NCBI RefSeq assembly: GCF_030758935.1
Contig: NZ_CP132333.1
Span: 806,992 to 870,991 of the forward strand
DNA: 64,000 bases
From: Geothrix sp. PMB-07
GTDB taxonomy: Bacteria > Acidobacteriota > Holophagae > Holophagales > Holophagaceae
Reading direction: 5' to 3'
Positions 18,545-27,126 of the stretch are shown here, piece after piece. How positions within the stretch are numbered: the stretch's first letter is position 1; the number at the start of each line of letters is the position of its first letter. The translations under genes were made by a program, and so were the position numbers. The notes under the pieces are model-generated. The model ran no database searches. It had not been told where the DNA came from and saw only the letters and a program-made list of their open reading frames with translations.

Positions 18545-20388
18545 TGCCCACCACGACGGTTCGCCCCTCGTCTCCAACCGACGCTTCCGCCCGACCGGGT
18601 CAGGGGGTTTCGATGATCAAGCTCACGATCGACCAATGCGAGGTGGTGGTGCCCGAGGGCACCTCGGTGCTCAACGCGGCCCGCCAGGCGGGCATCCGCA
18701 TCCCCTCGCTGTGCTACCTCGAAGGGGTGCACGTGGTGGGCGGATGCCGGGTCTGCCTGGTGGAGGTGGAGGGGGCCAAGGCCCTGCAGGCCTCCTGCTC
18801 CATGCCTGTGGCGGAGGGCCTCAAGATCCGCACGGCCACGCCCAAGGTGCGGGCCGCCCGCCGAACAGTGATGGAGTTGCTGCTGTCGGACCACGAAGGC
18901 GACTGCCAAACCTGCGTGCGCTCCCATGACTGCGAATTCCTGGCCGAAGCTCGGGATCTCGACATCCGCGAGCTGCATTTCACCGGCGCCAAGCACCACC
19001 GCATCATTGATCAGAGCACGCCGGCCCTGGATCGCGATTCCGCCAAGTGCATCATGTGCCGTCGCTGCATCACCGTGTGCAGTGACATCCAGGCCACGGG
19101 CGCCCTCTGGGCCCAGGACCGCGGTTTTGAATGCGTGGCGGCCCCGGCTTTCGGCCAGATGCTGGATCGCGTGGCCTGCGTGCAGTGCGGGCAGTGCGCG
19201 GCGGTGTGCCCCACAGCGGCCATCACGGAGAAGGATCACATCGAGCGGGTGTGGGCCGCCCTCAGCGATCCCACCAAGCGCGTGATCGTGCAGACGGCCC
19301 CCGCCATTCGTGCGGGGCTGGGCGAATGCTTCGGCATGTCCGCGGGCAGCCTGGTCACCGGCAAGATGTCCGCGGCCTTGCATCGCCTGGGTTTCGATGC
19401 GGTCTTCGATACCAACTTCACGGCGGACCTCACCATCCTGGAGGAAGGCACGGAGCTGCTCATGCGCCTGAAGACGGCGCTGGTGGATCATGCACCTGTG
19501 GCGTTGCCGCAGTTCACCAGCTGCTGCCCAGGCTGGATCAAGTTCGCGGAGCACTACCATGAGGATCTGCTGCCGAACCTGTCCACGGCCAAGTCACCGC
19601 AGCAGATGTTCGGCGCCCTGGCCAAGACCTACTACGCCGAATCCATCGGCTGCCGACCCGAGGACCTCTACGTGGTGTCGGTGATGCCCTGCACCGCCAA
19701 GAAGTTCGAGGCGCAGCGGCCCGAGATGAATGCCAGCGGCTTCCAGGATGTGGATGCGGTGCTCACCACCCGGGAGCTGGGGCGCATGATCACCCAGTCG
19801 GGCCTGGATTTCGCGGCCCTTCCCGATGAGCCCATGGATCAGCCCATGGGCATGAGCTCTGGCGCAGCGGACATCTTCGCCAACACCGGGGGCGTCATGG
19901 AGGCGGCGCTGCGCACGGTGTGGTGCCTGGTCACCGGTCAGCCCTTCCCCTTCGAGCAGCTGCACGTGGCTCCCATCGAAGGCCTGGAAGGCGTCAAGGA
20001 GATCGCCATCACCATTCCGAGTGCGGTGCCCGAGTGGAGCTTCCTGACAGGCCAGACGCTGAACGTGGCCGTGGCCCACGGCCTGGCCAATGCCGAGAAA
20101 CTCATTGAGCAGGTGCAGTCCGGCCAGAAGGCCTACCACTTCATCGAGGTGATGTCCTGTCCCGGTGGCTGCATCGGCGGCGGCGGTCAGCCCCGCTTCA
20201 CCACCAATGAGGTGCGCCGGGAGCGCATGAAGGCCATCTTCGCCGAAGACGAGGGCAAGCAGGTGCGCATGTCTCATGAGAACCCGTCCATCGCGGCTCT
20301 GTATGAGGGCTTCCTGGGCGCTCCTCTGGGCGAGACATCGCACCGCCTGCTGCACACCCACTACCACGCGAGGGGCATGCATCACTGA
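18544..20388 (+). CDS. hydA: [FeFe] hydrogenase catalytic subunit HydA (group A3)
   Basis: The 614-residue subunit makes or oxidises H2 at the H-cluster. The order is: [2Fe-2S] domain (CYLEGVHVVGGCRVC); a His/Cys-ligated cluster (HEGDCQTCVRSHDC); two [4Fe-4S] clusters (CIMCRRCITVC, CVQCGQCAAVC); then the H-cluster motifs TSCCPGW (about 325), MPCTAKKFE (about 380) and MSCPGGCIGGGGQP (about 536). The proton-relay cysteine of TSCCPGW is present, so it looks catalytically complete. ATG 18544 overlaps the hydB stop and has GGAGG. ATG 18613 (MIKLTIDQCE) is the family-like alternative, with AGGGGG upstream. The maturases hydE, hydF and hydG are not in the window. Confidence 0.96.
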   Translation: MPTTTVRPSSPTDASARPGQGVSMIKLTIDQCEVVVPEGTSVLNAARQAGIRIPSLCYLEGVHVVGGCRVCLVEVEGAKALQASCSMPVAEGLKIRTATPKVRAARRTVMELLLSDHEGDCQTCVRSHDCEFLAEARDLDIRELHFTGAKHHRIIDQSTPALDRDSAKCIMCRRCITVCSDIQATGALWAQDRGFECVAAPAFGQMLDRVACVQCGQCAAVCPTAAITEKDHIERVWAALSDPTKRVIVQTAPAIRAGLGECFGMSAGSLVTGKMSAALHRLGFDAVFDTNFTADLTILEEGTELLMRLKTALVDHAPVALPQFTSCCPGWIKFAEHYHEDLLPNLSTAKSPQQMFGALAKTYYAESIGCRPEDLYVVSVMPCTAKKFEAQRPEMNASGFQDVDAVLTTRELGRMITQSGLDFAALPDEPMDQPMGMSSGAADIFANTGGVMEAALRTVWCLVTGQPFPFEQLHVAPIEGLEGVKEIAITIPSAVPEWSFLTGQTLNVAVAHGLANAEKLIEQVQSGQKAYHFIEVMSCPGGCIGGGGQPRFTTNEVRRERMKAIFAEDEGKQVRMSHENPSIAALYEGFLGAPLGETSHRLLHTHYHARGMHH

Positions 20389-20459
20389 AGCGGTTTCAGC
20401 GAGCCACTATGGCGCGGGCGGGAGAATGGCCGTAGCTTGGTCCACTCCCAGGACCGCCC

Positions 20460-20894
20460 ATGCCCAGTCACCGCGTCAGCACGCCCGTGTTCGCCTCGGC
20501 GGAATCGGTCTGGGCGGTGCTCCTGGACAAGATGGAGCACCCCCAGCGTTACATCGAGGATGCCCTCGACGTGGACATCCTCGAGCGGGAGCCCGAGGGG
20601 CTGGTTCGGCAGCTGGTGCTTCCGGGCGGGGTGACGTTCCGGGAGAGGGTGGTGTCCCACCCCGCCACGCGGACCATGACCTTTACCCTGCTGGACCATC
20701 CGCTGTATGACGGCTGGGTGCTCAACCGCCTGCAGAAGGATGCCGAGGGCCGGACCGAGCTGGTCTTTGAGCTGGAGTGGACCCTGCGCCCAGGCTGCGT
20801 GGAAGTGAGGGATCCCGGTGAGGTGCTGGACCTCATCCGCAGCTCGGTGCTGCACACCAAGCGCATCGCCGAAGCCTTGGAAAACGGCTCTTGA
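20460..20894 (+). CDS. SRPBCC-fold protein (DUF1857/AtaL-like)
   Basis: The 144-residue soluble protein has the layout of small START/Bet v1-like ligand-binding proteins. It starts HRVSTPVFASAESVWAVLLDKMEHPQRYI, continues into a beta meander (REPEGLVRQLVLPGGVTFRERVV, ATRTMTFTLLDHP, RTELVFELEWTLRPG) and ends in a long helix (LDLIRSSVLHTKRIAEALE). It is most like the DUF1857 group, whose function is unknown. It lies 72 bp after hydA on the same strand and converges with the htrA gene. There is no evidence for a role in the hydrogenase. Confidence 0.65.
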   Translation: MPSHRVSTPVFASAESVWAVLLDKMEHPQRYIEDALDVDILEREPEGLVRQLVLPGGVTFRERVVSHPATRTMTFTLLDHPLYDGWVLNRLQKDAEGRTELVFELEWTLRPGCVEVRDPGEVLDLIRSSVLHTKRIAEALENGS

Positions 20895-20898
20895 AGAC

Positions 20899-21993
20899 CT
20901 AGTCCCTCGCCGCCTGAAGCTTGAGCTGAACCTTCAGCCGACGTCCCTCTCGCTCCACATCCAGGGCCACGCTGCTGCCCAACGGCTGGGCTTCCACCAC
21001 ATCCAGCAGGCTGTCCCAGTCTTCGACCGTCTTGCCGTTCACGGCCTGGATGAGGTCGCCGGGCAGGACGCGCCGCCCTTCGGTACCCACGCCTTGCAGG
21101 CCCGCCCGATCCGCGGCGCCGCCGCGCTGCACCTTGCCCACCATGATGCCCTTCTGGGCGCCGAAGGCCCGCTCCACCAGGCGGGGCGCCACGGGCTCGA
21201 AGCCGAGGTCCGGACGCTCCAGGCGGCCCCGGGCGATGAGCTGGGGCACCACGCGGTTCACCGTGTCCGCGGGCACCGCGAAGCCGATGCCGGCGCTGGC
21301 GCCGCTGGGGCTTTGGATGGCGGTGTTCACGCCGATGAGACGGCCCGCACTGTCCAACAGTGGGCCGCCGCTGTTGCCGGGGTTGATGGCGGCATCGGTC
21401 TGGATGACGCCACTGATGCGGCGGCGGGTGACGCTCTGGATCTCGCGGCCCAGGGCCGACACCACGCCGGTGGTGAGGGTCTGATCGAGGCCGAAGGGGT
21501 TGCCGATGGCCAGCACGGCCTGGCCCACCTGCAGATCCGCGCTGGTGCCCAGGGGAATGGGGTGGAGGTTGGTGGGAGTCTTCGCCAGTTGCAGGACGGC
21601 CAGATCCTTGTCCGGCGCACCGCCCACGTAGGCGGCTTCGTGGCGGCTGCCGTCGGACAGGGTGATGTAGGCGCGTACGGCCCCCTGGATGACATGAAAA
21701 TTCGTCACCACGTGGCCTTCGGTATCCCAGATGAAGCCCGAGCCTGAGCCCGCGGGCACCTCGACCACCTCCATCCCGAAGAAGTCGCGGCTGCGCTCCT
21801 CGGTGGTGGTGATGTAGACCACGCTGGGGGAGGCCTCCTTGAAGCGGCGGATGGAGACCTGTTCCCATTCGGGCAGGGGGCCCCGGGGCTCCACGGCGCG
21901 CGGTTTGGCGGGGTTGGGGGTCAGGGCATGGCCGCACCAACCCGCGAGGATGCCCATGGCAATGAGTCCAGCCACCAGGATGTTCCGACGCAT
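20899..21993 (-). CDS. DegP/HtrA-type serine protease with PDZ domain
   Basis: This 364-residue periplasmic protease or chaperone is anchored by an N-terminal helix (MRRNILVAGLIAMGILAGW). The S1C catalytic triad is visible as VVTNFHVI (His), APDKDLAVLQL (Asp) and NPGNSGGPLLD (Ser). A single PDZ domain at about 265-355 includes GIMVGKVQRGGAADRAGL and DLIQAVNGKTVEDWDSLLD, as in DegS-like proteins with one PDZ. ATG 21993 is chosen because GGAGG lies seven bases upstream and the signal/anchor begins there. It is divergent from hsp20, which fits a shared protein-stress locus. Confidence 0.92.
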   Translation of the reverse strand: MRRNILVAGLIAMGILAGWCGHALTPNPAKPRAVEPRGPLPEWEQVSIRRFKEASPSVVYITTTEERSRDFFGMEVVEVPAGSGSGFIWDTEGHVVTNFHVIQGAVRAYITLSDGSRHEAAYVGGAPDKDLAVLQLAKTPTNLHPIPLGTSADLQVGQAVLAIGNPFGLDQTLTTGVVSALGREIQSVTRRRISGVIQTDAAINPGNSGGPLLDSAGRLIGVNTAIQSPSGASAGIGFAVPADTVNRVVPQLIARGRLERPDLGFEPVAPRLVERAFGAQKGIMVGKVQRGGAADRAGLQGVGTEGRRVLPGDLIQAVNGKTVEDWDSLLDVVEAQPLGSSVALDVEREGRRLKVQLKLQAARD

Positions 21994-22082
21994 AAGACCT
22001 CCGAACGGAGCCAATCTACCTGCCCCACGGTGGGTGTCAAGGCCTGCAAAACATGGAGTTAACAAGATTTTTTCGATCCTAC

Positions 22083-22110
22083 TTGACATGTGACTTCATC
22101 GCGCTAAGAT
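22083..22110 (+). promoter_or_regulatory. sigma70-type promoter of hsp20
   Basis: Perfect -35 TTGACA (22083-22088), 16-bp spacer, then TAAGAT (22105-22110, 4/6). Initiation would be near 22117, leaving a leader of about 57 nt. No CIRCE or other recognisable heat-shock operator was seen nearby. Confidence 0.6.
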
Positions 22111-22173
22111 TTTATTCGGAAACGACATCATGGGCTCGCCCCGGTCGTTCTCCCTCATCTCATGGAGGACCTC

Positions 22174-22635
22174 ATGACCATCCTTCGCACCCGCACTCCC
22201 CAGGCGGTCCCCGCCACGGCCGCCTCCCTGGAGCCCTTCCGCCTCATGCGCGACTTCCTGCGCTGGGATCCGCTCCTGGACTACAACACTCCCGGCGCCC
22301 CCACCGCCTTCATGCCCAGCTTCGACGTGAAGGAAAGCCCTGATGCCTACCAGTTCCGGGCCGATCTGCCGGGCATTCTGGAGGCGGACCTGGAAATCAG
22401 CCTCGAAGGCAACCGCCTGACGGTGGCTGGCAAGCGCGAGGAGGAAGCCCTCAAGGATGGCGAGCGCATCCACTTGGCCGAGCGCAGCCATGGCCGCTTC
22501 AGCCGCACCTTCACCCTGCCCGAAGACGTGGAAGGGGAGAAGGTGGTGGCGGAACTTCGCAACGGCGTGCTGACGCTGATGGTGCCCAAGCGCCCCGAAG
22601 TGCGGCCGCGCAAGATCAACGTCAGTCTTGGCTGA
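22174..22635 (+). CDS. Hsp20 family small heat shock protein
   Basis: This 153-residue alpha-crystallin chaperone holds unfolding proteins in the cytosol. The core domain spans about 45-145. It begins PSFDVKESPDAYQFRADLPG and contains LEISLEGNRLTVAGKREEE and the signature LRNGVLTLMVPKRPE. The start is ATG 22174 rather than the in-frame ATG 22162, because GGAGG (22164-22168) lies five bases before the former and would be inside the gene otherwise. It is divergent from htrA and followed by a strong bidirectional terminator. Confidence 0.95.
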   Translation: MTILRTRTPQAVPATAASLEPFRLMRDFLRWDPLLDYNTPGAPTAFMPSFDVKESPDAYQFRADLPGILEADLEISLEGNRLTVAGKREEEALKDGERIHLAERSHGRFSRTFTLPEDVEGEKVVAELRNGVLTLMVPKRPEVRPRKINVSLG

Positions 22636-22657
22636 GGTCGGACCGCAGCTTTTCTGC

Positions 22658-22690
22658 ACCAAAGAGCCCCGGATCCCGGGGCTCTTTGGT
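22658..22690. terminator. Bidirectional terminator between hsp20 and FG-GAP gene
   Basis: A perfect 15-bp stem (22658-22672 with 22676-22690) with a 3-nt loop. The stem ends in CTCTTTGGT on one side and its complement on the other, and it sits between two convergent genes, one base from the FG-GAP stop region. Confidence 0.85.
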
Positions 22691-22691
22691 G

Positions 22692-23891
22692 TCAGTTGTA
22701 GAAGAAGTTGGGCGGACCGAAGGTGCCGGGCGCCGTGGCACTGTTCAGTCGCACCACGATGCCGCCGTCCGCCAGCACCAGATCGGGACGGCCATCGCCA
22801 TCCATGTCGGCAATGGCCACGCCCATGGGGCCCCAGGCGCCGCGGTAGTTCACGGCGGCGGCCAGGCTGCCCGGCGTGGCGGGATCCTGGAGAAAGACGG
22901 AGACGGCCCCGGGGGAACCAGACAGCCCTTCCGCCGCCAGGGCCACATCCAGCTTGCCGTCGCCGTTCAGATCGCCCACGGCCAGGGCAGTGGCGCGGTA
23001 CTCGGTGGTGTAGTGCACGGGCGCGGCGAATACTCCGGGCGCCGTCTGGCTCAGCACGCTCAGGCCCTGGGTGCCGGGGTTGGCATCCGCCCCCCAGTTG
23101 GCGGTGAGGAGATCCAGCTTGCTGGTGCCGTGCAGATCGGCGGCCTTGATGGCCACGGGGTGGACGCCCGTGGGGTAGTCCACGGCACTCTGGGCCACGA
23201 AGGTGGGGGCGAAGCTGAGCTGCCGCAGCACGGACACGGAGTTGGCGGCTGTGGCCACGGCGATGTCCATATGGCCGTCCCCATCCAGATCCGCCACGGT
23301 CACGGCCTGAGGATCGCCGCCCACGGGCAGGGAAAGCGGGGCGCTGAAGCTGCCGGTCGCGTTCTGCGTGAAGACCAGCACTGTGTTGGCGCCGCTGGCC
23401 GCCACCACGATGTCAGCGCGGCCATCGCCATCCAGATCGCCCACCGCCACATCCAACGGCGTGCGACCCGGTGTGGCCAGCACGGTGGCGGGCAGGAAGG
23501 CGCCGGGTTGCGCCGGGTCGGCCAGGCGCACCGAGATGCTCTGGTCATCGGCGTTGGCCACCACCAGATCGGGTCGCCCGTCGCCGTTCACATCCGCCAC
23601 CACCAGGTTGGCGGGGCCGCGGCCCACACCGAACCGCGTGGGCAGCACGAAGCTGCCTGCGGTGTCCTGGAGCCGGGTGGACACATAGCCCTGGGCATTC
23701 TTGCCGTCGATGTCAGTGGACACGAGGCCGAGGATGTCGGCCCGCCCGTTGCCGTCAATGTCGGCCACGGCCATGGCATTCACCACTTCGCCGTAGGAAG
23801 GGCCATGGGATGTGCTGGAGCTGGAGCAGCCGAGCAGGGCCAGCAAGCCGAGCGTGCCAAGAATGGAACGGGGGAGCAGGCGGGGATTCAT
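22692..23891 (-). CDS. FG-GAP/VCBS repeat lipoprotein
   Basis: The 399-residue protein has a lipoprotein signal ending in ALLGC-SSSS (lipobox LLGC at about residues 19-22), so it should be tethered to a membrane outside the cytosol. The rest consists of about six or seven FG-GAP repeats with calcium-loop motifs: DIDGNGRADIL, DVNGDGRPDLV, DLDGDGRADIV, DLDGDGHMDIA, DLNGDGKLDVA, DMDGDGRPDLV. These form an integrin-alpha-like beta-propeller stabilised by calcium. Its function is unknown; adhesion or extracellular binding is plausible. ATG 23891 follows GGAG. It stands alone. Confidence 0.85.
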   Translation of the reverse strand: MNPRLLPRSILGTLGLLALLGCSSSSTSHGPSYGEVVNAMAVADIDGNGRADILGLVSTDIDGKNAQGYVSTRLQDTAGSFVLPTRFGVGRGPANLVVADVNGDGRPDLVVANADDQSISVRLADPAQPGAFLPATVLATPGRTPLDVAVGDLDGDGRADIVVAASGANTVLVFTQNATGSFSAPLSLPVGGDPQAVTVADLDGDGHMDIAVATAANSVSVLRQLSFAPTFVAQSAVDYPTGVHPVAIKAADLHGTSKLDLLTANWGADANPGTQGLSVLSQTAPGVFAAPVHYTTEYRATALAVGDLNGDGKLDVALAAEGLSGSPGAVSVFLQDPATPGSLAAAVNYRGAWGPMGVAIADMDGDGRPDLVLADGGIVVRLNSATAPGTFGPPNFFYN

Positions 23892-23999
23892 GGGAACTCC
23901 TTGAACCGGAATCTAAGGGTGTGGATTTGAACGATGGGTCGCAAGGCTGCAGGTGTTGGACCGGGGTTTGCCGCGTACGGTTGAACCGGGGATGTGATT

Positions 24000-25436
24000 T
24001 TAGATGCCGGGCCTATCGGTGTGTCGTCTCTGGCTTGGATCGGGGGCCTTGGGCCGTGGCAGCCGCAGGCTCCCCAGCAGATGCTCCACGCTGTGGGCGT
24101 AGTAGTCCAGCAGCGGTGTCTTGTGAGGCGGAAGGAGCAGCTGGCCTTCCTGGGCAACGAGGATACGGCGCAACAAAAGCACGCGCAGGCCCACCTCGAA
24201 GGTGCGCTGGAAGGAACCCCGGGGCAGGTAGAGAGGCAGGTTCCGCTCCTGTGCCGCGGCCAGGACATCCAGCAGGTGGTCGCGCAGCTGGGCGCGGCCT
24301 GGCGCCTCAGCGCCCAGGTTACGGAACGCCCAGGCCACGGCGGCCACGGGGGGAATGGGCACCTCGGTGCTCACGGCCCGCAGCAGCGAATCCGCCACTG
24401 CTTCCAGCAGGGGACGGCGGGCCTCCCAGTCCAGGGCGCGGAGGTCCACCCCTTCGAGGGCCGCACGGGCATGGATGGGCTGGCCGAAGTTGGCCACGGC
24501 ATAACCGAAGCGGTGGAAGCGTCCTGTGGCACCCCGCCAGATCAAGCCCAGCAGCCACAACGACGTGCGGCGCAGCAGGGCCAATGGGCTGCGGCGGGGC
24601 TTGCCCAGGGCTTCGCGCACCAGGTTGCTGTCCTCCACCACGCGGTCGTAGTTGATGCCCACCGGGATGAATACCAGGTCCTTGGCACCAGCGCGGAGCA
24701 TGTAATCCAGCAGGCCCAGCTTGGGCCCCTGCAGGCGGCCGTCCCGGCTCAGGCCGCCCTCGATGAAAATGCCCTGGGTGGTGCCCTGGGCCACGGCCCG
24801 CTGCACGTAGCGCTCCAGCACCGCATGGTAGAGCGGATCGCGAAAGCGCCGCCGCACGAAGAAGGAGCCGAAGCTGCGGAAGAGGCGCTCCAGGGGCCAG
24901 ACCCGCGCCCATTCGCCCACGGCGTATGAGATGGACACGCGGCTGGAAAGCAGGAAGGCCACCAGCAGGTAGTCCGCATTGCTGCGGTGGTTCATGACGT
25001 AGACCACGGAAGCATCGCGCGGGATGCGGTTCAGGGCCGCCTCCGCGCTGCGGCCGATGCGCACGCGGTAGCAGGTGCGCAGCGCCCAGCCCGCCAGCTG
25101 CTTGCCGAAGCCGTAGGTGGTGATGAGGTTGAAATTCGGGATGATCTCGTCGAGGTAGAGACTCACATCCGCCAGCAGGCTCGCCTCGTCCCGTCCTGTT
25201 TCCGTGACCATGCTGGCGACGCGGCTGCTCAGATCGGGATCGGCCAGCAGCTCTGCCTTCAGGCGCTGCTTTCGTGTGACGGTTATCGGGTTCAGGCGGA
25301 AGCCCAGCTCCCGCCGTGTCCGCAGCGCCTGGCGCCAGATCCAGCGGCGGAAGACACGCCGTCCCACCCTGCGCAGCAGGAGCAAAAGCGTCAGCCCCGC
25401 CGCGGCGAGGAGCCACCATCCATGTCGGGACATCAT
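24000..25436 (-). CDS. PlsB-like glycerol-3-phosphate acyltransferase
   Basis: The 478-residue membrane protein has an N-terminal helix (WWLLAAAGLTLLLLLRRV) and a PlsB/PlsC acyltransferase domain. Block I is VVYVMNHRSNADYLL (HX4D), block III IFIEGGLSRDG and block IV LVFIPVGINYDRVVED. The FxEGG and SRDG spacing resembles the PlsB/DHAPAT group that acylates the sn-1 position of glycerol-3-phosphate, rather than the shorter PlsC. At 478 residues it is much shorter than E. coli PlsB. No clear ribosome site precedes ATG 25436. A PlsC candidate lies at 60013, so both acylation steps may be represented. Confidence 0.8.
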   Translation of the reverse strand: MMSRHGWWLLAAAGLTLLLLLRRVGRRVFRRWIWRQALRTRRELGFRLNPITVTRKQRLKAELLADPDLSSRVASMVTETGRDEASLLADVSLYLDEIIPNFNLITTYGFGKQLAGWALRTCYRVRIGRSAEAALNRIPRDASVVYVMNHRSNADYLLVAFLLSSRVSISYAVGEWARVWPLERLFRSFGSFFVRRRFRDPLYHAVLERYVQRAVAQGTTQGIFIEGGLSRDGRLQGPKLGLLDYMLRAGAKDLVFIPVGINYDRVVEDSNLVREALGKPRRSPLALLRRTSLWLLGLIWRGATGRFHRFGYAVANFGQPIHARAALEGVDLRALDWEARRPLLEAVADSLLRAVSTEVPIPPVAAVAWAFRNLGAEAPGRAQLRDHLLDVLAAAQERNLPLYLPRGSFQRTFEVGLRVLLLRRILVAQEGQLLLPPHKTPLLDYYAHSVEHLLGSLRLPRPKAPDPSQRRHTDRPGI

Positions 25437-25584
25437 GCAGCGAGTATGGCTGTTTCCATTCTGTTGTGCTTAAAAGAGAAACTTCCACCTTCGTGAGGCA
25501 GGAACGGCTGACTTTTGAAGGACGGCAGTGCAGACGCTGTATCCGCGGTTCTGGATCAGCCCAGCGGGCGTCTTTTGGCGGTCC

Positions 25585-26676
25585 TCAATGGGTTCCATGC
25601 ATGGAGGGCGTGTTATCGGCGCGCATCCGGAAACGAAACCGTTTCAGTTCCTCTAAGCTTCCGATTTTTGCTGGAAGGCCTTGGGGGGAGTCTGGCCGCA
25701 GATCCCCCGTTTCAGGGTCCAGGCGCCAATAAAGAACATCCGGCCATGCTTTCACCGAATTCCGCTGCTCAGGAATGAATGCTTTCTCGGCATCGAACGG
25801 GTTCTGTCCCGGCAGAAGTTTATCCGGAGAACTCGGAAACAGTTTCCTTGAATGGAGGACAGCATCCTCGATGCGGGCCGCGATGAGCAGATCTCCATCC
25901 CTGGTGGGCTGCAGGCAAAGCAGGCCGACCTCAAGGGTCGCCCCGTCCTTTTTTATCCGTTCTTCATCGATGCTCGAGTAGACCTTCACGGTTCTCTTCA
26001 GGGAGCCGTCCTCACGCTTGAAAACAAGCACCCACCCTGTTTGGCGGTTAAAGACGCAAATAAAATCCTTCAACACGACAGGAGGCTCGAAGAAGGTCTG
26101 CTGGATCACCATCCATTGACCCGGGATTTCAAAGAAGGGTTTTCCTTCCGGGCTGCGTTTGCCCGTGAATTGGCACAGGGGTACGGAAAGGGGGTATGGC
26201 ACCAGGGAATCCTGGATCAAGTCTCCTTTGTCGTTCTTCCTGAAAAGGGCCATGTGGCTGCCGGTCTTTCCGTCCGTCAAGCTCTCCAAAGACACATAGG
26301 CAAAAAACCGCCCGTTGCCCAATGGCACGAACCCCGTGATATCCCCACCGATTTTGCCAACAGGAGTCCAGCTCTTGCCATCGGTGGAGGAGAAAATGAC
26401 ACAGCTCCGTCCCGAGGCGCCGTTCTCCCGCCGCATGGCGTAATGGGCTCCCTCGGTGAACGCCAGGTAGCGGAACCCATCAGGCAGCTGGTGAGATCGT
26501 CCATTCCTGGGAAGGCCAGGGCCTTCGACCTTGATGTTTCGATCCGTGACAGAAACGGTAATCAGTTTTTGGTCATCCCAAAATTGACGGTCGGAAACGG
26601 CTTCAGGCCAAATCTGCGCTTGAAGTGAAACACCAAGCAGGCAAATTGAAAACACATGCACAAATTTGATTTGCAC
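25585..26676 (-). CDS. Putative secreted protein of unknown function in low-GC island
   Basis: The 363-residue protein has a good signal sequence if started at GTG 26676 (VQIKFVHVFSICLLGVSLQAQ); TTG 26694 is an alternative start that overlaps the upstream gene. The mature part is beta-rich with BNR-like strands (SCVIFSSTDGKSWTPVGKIG, GWVLVFKREDGSLKR), which hints at a propeller, but I recognise no family. GC content is visibly lower than in flanking genes and codons are less biased to C/G in third positions. It directly follows the Cys-rich peptide gene and probably shares its promoter. It may have been acquired horizontally. Confidence 0.6.
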   Translation of the reverse strand: MQIKFVHVFSICLLGVSLQAQIWPEAVSDRQFWDDQKLITVSVTDRNIKVEGPGLPRNGRSHQLPDGFRYLAFTEGAHYAMRRENGASGRSCVIFSSTDGKSWTPVGKIGGDITGFVPLGNGRFFAYVSLESLTDGKTGSHMALFRKNDKGDLIQDSLVPYPLSVPLCQFTGKRSPEGKPFFEIPGQWMVIQQTFFEPPVVLKDFICVFNRQTGWVLVFKREDGSLKRTVKVYSSIDEERIKKDGATLEVGLLCLQPTRDGDLLIAARIEDAVLHSRKLFPSSPDKLLPGQNPFDAEKAFIPEQRNSVKAWPDVLYWRLDPETGDLRPDSPQGLPAKIGSLEELKRFRFRMRADNTPSMHGTH

Positions 26677-26684
26677 AGGCGACC

Positions 26685-26879
26685 CTAGTCGCAAAAATTG
26701 CGCGCGTAGAAGGTGTACCCATCATCCCGCACCACCCGGCAAGAGCCATCGATGCAGTAGACACTGTAGGTGTGGTTGCCACTCGAAACGAGGCAGATGC
26801 TGCGCATGGCGTCGACCGGAGTGGTTGAAAAAGCTACCAAGCCGAAGGCAAGGACGGGCATTACCCGAAGCCGCTTCAT
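26685..26879 (-). CDS. Small secreted cysteine-containing peptide
   Basis: This 64-residue protein has a signal peptide (MKRLRVMPVLAFGLVAFSTTPVDA) followed by about 40 mature residues with four cysteines (SICLVSSG, VYCIDGSC, RNFC), enough for two disulfides. ATG 26879 is chosen because GGAGGATC precedes it. A longer frame upstream (from 26963) would place the signal internally and run through the promoter. I recognise no family. It has a good sigma70-type promoter with a direct repeat just upstream, and the 363-residue secreted protein follows. Toxin, inhibitor or surface roles are only speculation. Confidence 0.6.
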   Translation of the reverse strand: MKRLRVMPVLAFGLVAFSTTPVDAMRSICLVSSGNHTYSVYCIDGSCRVVRDDGYTFYARNFCD

Positions 26880-26905
26880 GGATCCTCCTGGAAGGTTTTG
26901 GAGGA

Positions 26906-26933
26906 AGAATAGTGTTGGTTTATTGGATGTCAA
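26906..26933 (-). promoter_or_regulatory. sigma70-type promoter of Cys-rich peptide gene
   Basis: On the minus strand TTGACA (26928-26933) is followed after 16 bp by TATTCT (26906-26911, 4/6). Initiation would be near 26899, about 20 nt before the ATG and just before the GGAGG site. Confidence 0.6.
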
Positions 26934-26940
26934 TAAACAA

Positions 26941-26978
26941 ATGCACCAGTTTTCTACGATCATGCACCAACTGTTCTA
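26941..26978 (-). repeat. Tandem direct repeat upstream of the -35 box
   Basis: ATGCACCAGTTTTCTA (26941-26956) and ATGCACCAACTGTTCTA (26962-26978) are near-identical copies with a 21-bp period, about two DNA turns. They lie 8 to 45 bp upstream of the -35 hexamer, the usual place for an activator that binds as a direct-repeat dimer. Confidence 0.5.
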
Positions 26979-27126
26979 TATCGAAATGATTGATAAACGG
27001 CACCCTGTTCTGACCCGTTTGCGAATCCCGGCTCCGGGGCATGGAAGAAGGGCGATGCGGTCATCAAAGGACGTCAACCCCGAAGGACATCCCTCTGTTC
27101 AGGTCAGGCCAATCCGCATGGGCGAA

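Noticed and set aside
15977-18577. 866-codon open frame antisense to hydB
   Set aside because: Same cause: high GC removes stop codons in the opposite frame. HydB motifs on the plus strand are unmistakable.
18000-20500. Hydrogenase maturases hydE, hydF, hydG next to hydA
   Set aside because: No radical SAM (CxxxCxxC) or GTPase gene is present around the operon; they must lie elsewhere.
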